Of a stretch of DNA of 64,000 bases, positions 56,651 through 64,000 are shown in pieces. The notes under the pieces are model-generated. The model was not told the DNA's origin. It did not search any database and saw nothing but the letters and a program-made list of their open reading frames with translations. A program made the translations under genes and the position numbers. Positions within the stretch are counted from its first letter, which is position 1. Each line of letters begins with the position of its first letter. The stretch is from Phanerodontia chrysosporium (lineage: Eukaryota > Basidiomycota > Agaricomycetes > Polyporales > Phanerochaetaceae): contig MJGA01000025.1 of assembly GCA_001910725.1 (NCBI GenBank), positions 248,001 to 312,000 on the forward strand, written 5' to 3'.

Positions 56651-59600
56651 ATGCCTCTCCCACTTGTGAGTACCTTGGATCTACATGTGTGCCGTCACTG
56701 AAGGGTGGGTGCACAACAGCGCAGCACCACTCTGACCGCCGCGGTCTACGGCAATGGCATCCGCGTCCACACCAAGACGAGTGAGGGCTTCGTTCGCGAG
56801 GTCGGCAACAACATCACCCGGCAGCAGTTCGCGGACGCGATGAGGCGGGGTGATATCGGTAAGGGTCGTCTCTCGTACAGCCAGGCTTGCACGCTGACAC
56901 TACGCCAGACATCGTCAACCACTCCCAGGGCTGGTTCACTGGCGACACTGCGTTCCAGTGCAACCCCGAGAGTGCTCTCTGCTCATTTGGCGTACGTTCA
57001 ATGCTGTTCATTGTCCATCAGATGGCAGATGCTGACGCTACCGTATCCAGTGGGGTGATTCTTCCCTCTCGGTATTCTGCCAGGACGAAAGCGGCGACAT
57101 CCGCGAGCGCCGCTACTCCGATGCCAGCGGCTGGGTGCTGACGGACTACGTGGAGGAGAACACGCTCATGGGCACCAACATTGCCGTAGTGTACGCAAGC
57201 GACGCCAGCCGCGTCATGATCTTCTGGCAGGACATCGACGGCTACGTTCGCGCGCGGTACGCCTCGCCTGTCATACCATGAGACACTGACTGACTGTCAA
57301 ATCTAGGACTGCTCGCAACGGGTTGTGGGAGGCTGCCAGCACCGTGATTGGCAAGGGCCCGTGCGGGTGCGGCATCGGGGCTACAGCATGGAACGGTGAG
57401 GCCGGCGCCCTTTGCTCTGCACACCAGCGCTGAGCCCAATCTAGACCTGAAGGAGATCCGCGTCTACTTCCAAGACGAATTCTTCCGCATCTGCGAGTAT
57501 CGCGGCACCTTCGGCGGCTCATTGTACGTACTTCGTACGCACAATGGGTGTTATTCCTGCTGACAGTCTCCTACCCAGCCAAAACCTGAATACCCAGTTC
57601 CCCTTCAACTTCGACTACTGCGTCGGCGACATCACGGCCGTCTCGTGGAACGAAGGCGCGCAGATCCGGTGAGCCGCTCTCGTGCACGGTGTATGCTCTA
57701 GTGGTGCTGAACAGACTTCGAATGTTTAGGCTCTTCATCCAGGACAAATACAACAAGATCGTGGAATGGTCATACAGCTACCAGATCTGGTCTCGGTAGG
57801 AAACATCCTGCCTCCTGTTTGGCGGTAGTTGACCGAGCATTCAAGCGGCGGATTTGAGGCCGCTGCTCTACCAAATGCAGATGTCATCGCCTTCGTCCGT
57901 GACTCTTACCCTGTTCCCGGCTTCTGCCTGTTCGTTATCTGGGCCGGACAAGATCAGGTATGCTCGTCGTATCAAGATACTATTTCGTTGCTGAAGCAGG
58001 TCTCGCAGAAACTCTACCAGAGCGTGTGGTCTACCTTGCAATCCAAGTGGTCTGCCGCGCAGGAAATCGCCAGTGTGCGTTCGACGGGCAACGTCGTCGG
58101 ATCCTTCATCGGGGACTATTTCTCTGGTATGCTCCGCCCTAGCTCCATGGGCTAATGTCGCTCATGCATATGCGGACAGATGAGGACGAAAACACCGACC
58201 GCAAGGCGATTACGTCCGTCCAGGTCTGCGTCGCCGGCGGTGCCATTGTCGGTATCGCACTGTCGTACACCGATCAGACCAGCACGGGCTGGCGCGGCAG
58301 TGCAAACGGCACCGTCTACACCTTCGACCTCGCCGACACTGAGGACATTACCACAATCTCGTACACCGAGCAGGAGGACCGTCTCCTGGGCCTGAGCTTC
58401 ACCACCTCCAAAGGTAAGCATCCACCGATCGTCGCAGGGCAGGATCGCTCACACAGGACGCAGGCCGCCAGTCGCCCTGGTACGGCCTGCAGCCCACGGC
58501 GACGGCCGTCACCACCTGGTCCTTCGATGGACATGCTCTCGGCGGCTTCTACGGCACGGCAGACACCATGCTGCGTGGTCTCGCGGTGCGACCCTCTGTT
58601 ACTCCTTCTACCGTCCGCGCTGACACGGGCCCATAGCCGATCTGGACGACACGCATCCGCGGGATCGACGCCAAGCGGCTCGACGAGCTCATGCGGCGCG
58701 CGCTCGCGCTCGCAGCAGGCGTGCGCGAGTCCGAGGCGTACTTCGCCGCGCTGCGCACGCGCGCGGACGCGTACCGGATGCGCCCGCGCGGCGGGCTGAC
58801 CGAGCTCGCGGCGGCGGTCATGGACGGCGTCGTCGGCGCCGCGCGGTCGATCGAGTACCTGTACGACCTCGAGGTCGCGCACCGCAAGGCGCGCCTCGGG
58901 CCCGACGCGGACCGCCGCTCGAACCTGCGCGCGCAGACGGGCATCGCGAAGACGAGCGCGGACGAGGTCGAGTTTGCGCTCAAGCGGCTCGTGGACATGT
59001 ACACGACCATTCACTCGGAGGGCACCACGGTGCGTGTCGTTCTTGCAACGGGCGCCGCGTTGCGACTGATTTGCATCTGCGCCTTCCAGCTGTCCCACGA
59101 GGTCGACGCTGCGTACGAGCGCGTGCAGCGCGACACGACGGCGCTGCAGCTCTTCTTTGCCCAGATCGTGACGACCATCCGTGATATCGACCACACGATG
59201 GAGTCTCTCAGGTGAGCATACCTAGTTTTCTCAGTAGTGCTCTTCGCTGAACGTCGCGCAGCGCGAGCATTGCCCTCAGCGAGGAAGAGGAGACAGAGGC
59301 CCGCGCCAAGGAGCAGAAGCAGCGTGCGCTGACAGAGAAGGTAGGCCACGCCTCCCGCCCGCGGCTGCTTCCCGCTGACGATCCCGCACAGGCTGCAAAG
59401 GCCGACCTGCTCAACGTCGCCCGGTACACGCAGCTGCTCAAGAGCGCGCAGGAGCAGCTCGCGGAGGACATGAAGCGCACGCAGGACTTCAAGGCGCAGT
59501 ACGCGCGCCTCGAGGGCGACAAGAACAAGCTGCTCTCCTTCCGCGCCGAGGCCGAGGCCGCGCTCGCACGCATCGAGGAAACGCGTGCGTCGCTGCGCTT

Positions 59601-59838
59601 GCTCATCAACGATGAAAAGGCGTCGCAGCTTTCGAGCGTTGCGCTCTCCGAGTCCCTCCGCGAGATCTACAACTCAACGATCCCGCTCGACGACCACATC
59701 AAGGCTCGCGGGTTTGCCGCCGCGTTGCTGTCTGTCGTCCGGCATGCGCTCGACATCGAGCTCCTCCGGAGCCAGCTGCGCTTCGACGCTGCTCACCTGC
59801 AGCAGGTCCTCTCAGACATTGCCAGCAGCGCATACTAG
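56651..59838 (+). CDS. Multidomain lectin-like protein with helical C-terminus
   Basis: Gene with a short first exon (56651-56665) and ten or more further exons to TAG 59836-59838. The N-terminal part repeats beta-propeller-like strands of the fungal fucose-lectin type (IRVHTKTSEGFVREV, VMIFWQDIDGYVRAR, IRVYFQDEFFRICEY, IRLFIQDKYNKIVEW). A jacalin-like domain follows (ITSVQVCVAGGAIVGIALSY, DTEDITTISYTEQ, GGFYGTADTMLRGL). The C-terminal third is almost purely helical with coiled-coil character (DEVEFALKRLVDMYTTI, VDAAYERVQRDTTALQLFF, and a long segment ending near LQQVLSDIASSAY). No signal peptide is seen, as in many mushroom cytosolic lectins. Two carbohydrate-binding modules tied to a helical region recall defence lectins whose second part acts on membranes; that role is inference and no toxicity is shown. 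Confidence 0.75.
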
Positions 59839-59920
59839 GGGCCGGAAGGGTATCATATCATATCATTTGTACAAGTAGGGTATCAAAACAATGCGAATTT
59901 CTGGGTATTCAATGCTAGAG

Positions 59921-61139
59921 CTAGTTCAGGTCCTGAACTAGGACGCAGCGGTACCTGACCGTGTTGTCACCAACTGCCTCGATGGCCTTCTTAACGTCCT
60001 TCATCGGCATCTCCTCGATCCACGGTTTGACGCCTTTTTCCGCGGCGAGCTTCAGCATGCGTAGGCACTCCTCCTTTGAGCCGATGTGCGACCCGCCAAT
60101 GTACGCCCCGTTCGGGACGAGGTCGAATGCGTGCAGCGTCGGCAGCGGCTTGTCCATGTCGGGGATACCGACGTTCACCAGCCGGCCGTGCACGTAGAGC
60201 ATGCTTAGGAACTCCTTGATGGGCAGCTCCGGGTGTGCGTCCATCGTTGTGACGATGAGGTCAAGCTTGCCCTGGAGCGGCTTTGCGAAATCCTGCGGAG
60301 ACGTCAGTTCGCGCAACCACACAAGTGAGGCATGACACACCTTCTCGTTGGTGTCGATGACGTGGTCCGCTCCCAGCTCGTTGGCGTCCTGCATCTTGTC
60401 CTTCGTGTGGGTGAAAGCATACACCTCCGCGCCAAGTGCCTTGGCAAAGAGGATGGCGTAGTGACCGAGCCCACCGATGCCAATGATGCCGACCTTCTTG
60501 CCTGGCCCGGCCCGTTCGTGACGAGAGGTGAGAATACGGTGAGGCCGCCGCAAAGCATAGATGCGGCGTGCTTAGACTCGATGGCGTCAGGAATGGGGAA
60601 GACGAACTGCTGGTGAGCGCGGATGGCGGTGGAGTAGCCGCCCTGGGAGATGGTGCCGTCAGGATATTCTGCGTTCTGCGCAGGAGCGTCAGCGCGATGT
60701 GTTAATGTGGATGTATGCGCATACATACATAGGTGTCGACCTGCTTCGGGCAGTAGTTCTCGTAGCCGTCCTTGCACTGACGGCACTGCATGCAGCTCCA
60801 GATCTGCGCACCGACACCGACGCGGTCGCCGACCTTGAACTCCTTGACGTTCTTCCCAACGCGTACGGCTTTGCCGACGATCTCGTGGCCGACGACGAGC
60901 GGCAGCTTGCTTTCTCCCCAGCCCTGCTTCAGCGTGTGCACGTCGGAGCCGCAGACGCCGCAGTGCGTGATCGCGATCTCGACGTCGTTGTCGTCAAATG
61001 GCTTCGGCTTGAACGTCTGCACCTTCAGGTCGGTGAAGTTCTTGGGATCTACAGGTACGTCAGAGCGTGAATCAAGAGTCCCAACGTCGGCTAGCATACC
61101 TACGAGGGCGTAACCCTTGAATTCGAGTTGCGACTGCAT
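59921..61139 (-). CDS. Zinc-dependent alcohol dehydrogenase, ADH6/CAD-like, one apparent frameshift
   Basis: Exon 1 61139-61100, exon 2 61048-60729, exon 3 from 60675, last exon ending at the stop 59921. Catalytic zinc ligands are seen in HCGVCGSDVH and GHEIVG, and the structural zinc site in CMQCRQCKDGYENYC. The Rossmann glycine motif is GIGGLGHYA. Block content (DAHPELPIKEFLSMLY, GGSHIGSKEECLRML) fits the NADP-dependent ADH6/7 and cinnamyl alcohol dehydrogenase group, which reduce aromatic and branched aldehydes. Between SPLVTNG and AGPGKKVG the frame changes with no room for an intron; one C/G of a run at 60511-60513 seems missing. It lies divergently from an aldehyde dehydrogenase, so both could serve aldehyde handling during lignocellulose breakdown. 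Confidence 0.9.
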
Positions 61140-61206
61140 AGCTCAGCAAAAATGCGAGTGGTCAGGAGGAAGTCGGAGGTAGAAGACTCTTTCATTAGGA
61201 TCGACC

Positions 61207-61214
61207 CTTATATA
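61207..61214 (-). promoter_or_regulatory. TATA box of alcohol dehydrogenase gene
   Basis: TATATAAG on the minus strand, about 70 bp upstream of the ATG. Confidence 0.6.
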
Positions 61215-62402
61215 CGTTTTGCAGAGGGATGGCATGACGTCGTGTCCCTCCGAGTCCGTCCAGTAGCAGGCATCAAATCGGACCTAGAGCACCAATGCCC
61301 ACTTGGGCAAGGGCAATGACGACCTTGAAATCCGCCTGAAGGCAACAAAGCCAAGCCCGCGGGCAAAACTTCAGACCCGGTGCTTGTCAGGATTCCCAAC
61401 GTCGGCGAGTGCCCAGCCATGATTTCGAACACGCCAGCAGAGCTCTCTCTGTACGCACCTGCTCTCAATAAACACACACTTGTGATGGAAATGAAGTCAT
61501 GGAACATACTCGCTACATGCGTCTCTGAATATGGTCAACAGACTTGTCATCTGGCGACGTGGCGGTTGCAGCCAAGGCCAAGGCGCTTGCCGCCACAAAG
61601 CCCCGATGTAGCCCGAATTTGGTAACAAGGCGCATCACTTTCCCACGAGTGCTCATTTCGGTTGAAATGCGTTCGAGCCGCGAGCGTATCTTCAATTGTC
61701 CTCTTGCCACTTGCACGCTATCCACCATGTACTTATATATCTACGACGCTTTCTTAGTGATTCTGTAAGTACCAAACCTTGGCATCGATACCCAAGCTGC
61801 ACGCTAAAATGAAACGTTGATAGCCCGAACCTCGCTCGGGCCTACACCGCCCATGCCCGCGGTTCCCGCCCGCACATCCTGCCTAGTCGGAACTACTACA
61901 TTAAACGAAGTGGCAACTTACTGTCACAGAATTTACGGGCGCAGGCTAGGTGTCTCATTCAATTTGGAGACGGCGTAAGACGGTATTGAACGTTGTGCGG
62001 GATATACGCGAGCGACAAGGTCAGCACAGCCAACGGCTTTTCCATCATCATGAGCCACGGCCAGTCTAATGCCAATGCCGAACCAGACAGGTCCTAATTT
62101 CTGTTACTGAGCCTGTCAAAGCGTTTCGAAAGGCAGGCACATCCGCGACAACAAGTCGTTCACATTGCTAGACCGCCGCCCGAAGACAGAGCGCGCGTGC
62201 GGGACCAGCAATCCTCACACGCTCTTCATGGTGCTCCTCTCGGACACGCGCCATGTCTGTCGCTTGCCATAGGGCCGTTAATTTTGCTCAAGTCGCCGCT
62301 CTGGCCACCTGTGTCATTCGTTCAATGTCGGATCCGACTCGCGACGTAGCACCCATGACGCACGCACAGCGCGTGTCTCACCTGGAATGCGGGGCGCGAC
62401 GC

Positions 62403-62409
62403 ATATAAA
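62403..62409 (+). promoter_or_regulatory. TATA box of aldehyde dehydrogenase gene
   Basis: ATATAAA about 47 bp upstream of the ATG at 62456. Confidence 0.6.
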
Positions 62410-62455
62410 GTGCGGGGTACGACCCTCGGGGAATCTTCGACCACCGCCTGCGACC

Positions 62456-64000
62456 ATGCCTCAGACATACACCCACCGCTTCGACACGCCCCTCTTCAAG
62501 AAGGATGTCGCGATAAAGACAGGTCTCTTTATCAACAATGAGTTCGTCGATGCGACCGACCCTACGCCTATCGAGTGAGTGCATCGTCGCTCTTAGCCCG
62601 TCGCGTTCTGACTCGCGTGTACCAGGGTGGTCGATCCAAGTACGCATATACCCCATCCGTACCTTTTGCAAGCGTCCTGACCACCATTCTTCTCGTAGCA
62701 ACCGGCAAGGTCATCACTAGCGTCTCTGGTGCCACCGCTCCCGACGTCGACAAGGCAGTAGCCGCAGCACAAAAGGCGTTCGACACCGTCTGGGGCCTGA
62801 AGACGCCCGGCATCGAGCGCGCCCGGCTGCTGAACAAGCTGGCGGACCTCTGGGAGGCGCACCTGGACGAGCTCGCTGCTATCGAGGCGATAGACGGAGG
62901 TGCGCACTATAGCGGAAGGGAGAATAACGGCTGCTCATGAGCACCGCAGGCAAGCAGTTCTTGCAGGTCAAGGCCAATGACCTCATGAACGGCCTCAACA
63001 CACTGCGCTACTACGCGGGCTTCGCGGACAAGATCTTCGGCAAGACCATCGAGGTGCGTGTAGCGCGCGAAATGTTGGCGGATGCTGACGACGATGCTCG
63101 CAGACCGACCCCTCGAAGTTTGTGTACACGCTGCACGAGCCCATCGGCGTCGTCGGCGCCATCATTCCGTGGAACTTCCCGCGTGCGTGCGCCCTCCTCG
63201 GCCGCATACCCCGACACTGACCTCCCGCAGTCATGATCATGGCGTGGAAGCTCGGCCCGCGCTCGCGACGGGTAACTGCGTGATCCTGAAGCCGTCAGAG
63301 GTGACGCCGCTGGGCGCGCTCAAGGTCGCCGAGCTCATCAAGGAGGCGGGCTTCCCGCCGGGCGTCGTGAGCGTGCTGCCGGGGTACGGCAGCAAGGCCG
63401 GCCAGGCGATCATCGACCACCCCGCGGTGCGCAAGGTCAGCTTCACGGGCAGCGTCGCGACGGGCCGCAAGATCATCGAGGCGAGCGGGCGCACGAACCT
63501 GAAGCGCGTGACGCTCGAGCTCGGTGGCAAGGCGCCGAACATCGTGTTCGACGACGCGGACGTCGAGCAGGCGATCAAGTGGACGGCCATGGGCATCTTG
63601 TGCGTCCCCACGCTCTCCGACTCGGACAGTTTGCTGCGGGTGCTGACGAACGCCGCGTCGGTAGCGCGCACGCCGGGCAGATGTGCAGCGCGAGCTCGCG
63701 GATCTTCGTGCAGGAGGGCGTCTACGACGTCTTCATGCAGCACATGGTCGCCGCGGCGCAGGCGATGCAGCCCGGCACGGGCTTCGACACCGACATGACG
63801 AAGGTCGACCCGATCGTTTCAAAGACACAGTACGAGGTGCGTGTCTCCCCCTCCCCTCACCTCTTCGCGCGCACTGACAGCGCCGCAGCGCGTGCTCGGC
63901 TACATCGACGCGGGGCGGCAGGAGGGCGCGACGGTGCTCGCGGGCGGCGCGCCGGCGGGCTCGCGCGGGTTCTTCCTGCAGCCGACGCTCTTCGCGACGT
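62456..64000 (+). CDS. Aldehyde dehydrogenase (3' partial), one apparent frameshift
   Basis: Starts at ATG 62456; exon 1 ends 62574, then a 14-nt micro-exon 62626-62639, exon 3 from 62699, and further exons to the window edge. NAD(P)-binding and catalytic motifs are present: [39 protein letters not shown] (general-base Glu) and GQMCSASSR (nucleophilic Cys), then [10 protein letters not shown] at the edge. This is the class 1/2 ALDH type that oxidises aldehydes to acids. After IMAWKLGP the frame must shift to reach ALATGN: one G appears lost near 63260. Downstream, an intron (GTGCGT...GTAG) correctly joins to AHAGQMC. The C-terminal part lies beyond the window. Confidence 0.9.
62626..62639 (+). 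other. 14-nt micro-exon of aldehyde dehydrogenase
   Basis: GGTGGTCGATCCAA between an AG acceptor and a GTACGC donor joins the flanking exons to read IEVVDPTTGK, the expected ALDH sequence. Confidence 0.7.

Larger units (their letters stand above)
61140..62455. other. Shared upstream region between two divergent dehydrogenase genes
   Basis: About 1.3 kb without a convincing gene. Both ends carry TATA-like boxes for the flanking genes. No repeat recognised. Confidence 0.5.

Overview
This window looks like nuclear DNA of a mushroom-forming basidiomycete (Agaricomycetes; Polyporales is my guess). The host genes are GC-rich and cut by many 45-80 nt GT-AG introns. Several protein families are typical of, or expanded in, Agaricomycetes: a Plavaka-type transposase, DUF6532-like and DUF6589-like proteins, paired ICMT-like methyltransferases and a lectin-type protein. 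Family names come from motif recognition only; no database search was run.

Layout. 1-3836: 3' part of a Ty1/copia element. 4217-7078: two paralogous membrane-protein genes, the first with a 1-nt frameshift. 7494-8690: a possible non-autonomous TIR element with a 10-bp target duplication. 9021-12838: SNF2 remodeller with a C-terminal PHD finger. 13078-13843: ICMT-like methyltransferase 1. 15413-20202: complete, very young Ty1/copia element. 20376-44721: a nest of DNA transposons and a retrotransposon. 44853-49354: ICMT-like methyltransferase 2, an epoxide-hydrolase-like gene and an unknown gene. 51869-53336: multi-pass membrane protein. 54386-54661: broken hydrolase fragment. 56651-59838: multidomain lectin-like protein. 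59921-61139: zinc alcohol dehydrogenase. 62456-64000: aldehyde dehydrogenase, cut by the window end.

The centrepiece is a three-layer nest. The outer layer is a Plavaka (CACTA-like) element with ends reading CACTGCAAGGTT at 21257 and, inverted, at 44721. It holds an intact 1052-aa transposase gene and, divergently, a DUF6532-like gene. The middle layer (29323-43010) sits in an exon of the DUF6532-like gene and is flanked by the 9-bp duplication CTATTACCC; removing it restores a 663-codon reading frame. It has 283-bp inverted repeats that look identical and carries two convergent genes: a DUF6589-like protein (875 aa) and a RecQ-like helicase (969 aa). I propose it as an undescribed transposon family with DUF6589 as the candidate transposase. 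The inner layer (30261-37327) is a Ty3/gypsy element inserted in the DUF6589-like gene (5-bp duplication AAAAG). It has near-identical LTRs and an integrase-chromodomain-dUTPase protein, but no reverse transcriptase or RNase H, so it probably moved with enzymes supplied in trans.

Sequence quality matters here. At least four host genes (near 4501, 11452, 60512 and 63260), and one retroelement ORF near 36010, carry apparent single-base losses, mostly in G/C runs. This looks like residual assembly indels, so a frameshift here should not be taken as proof of a pseudogene.
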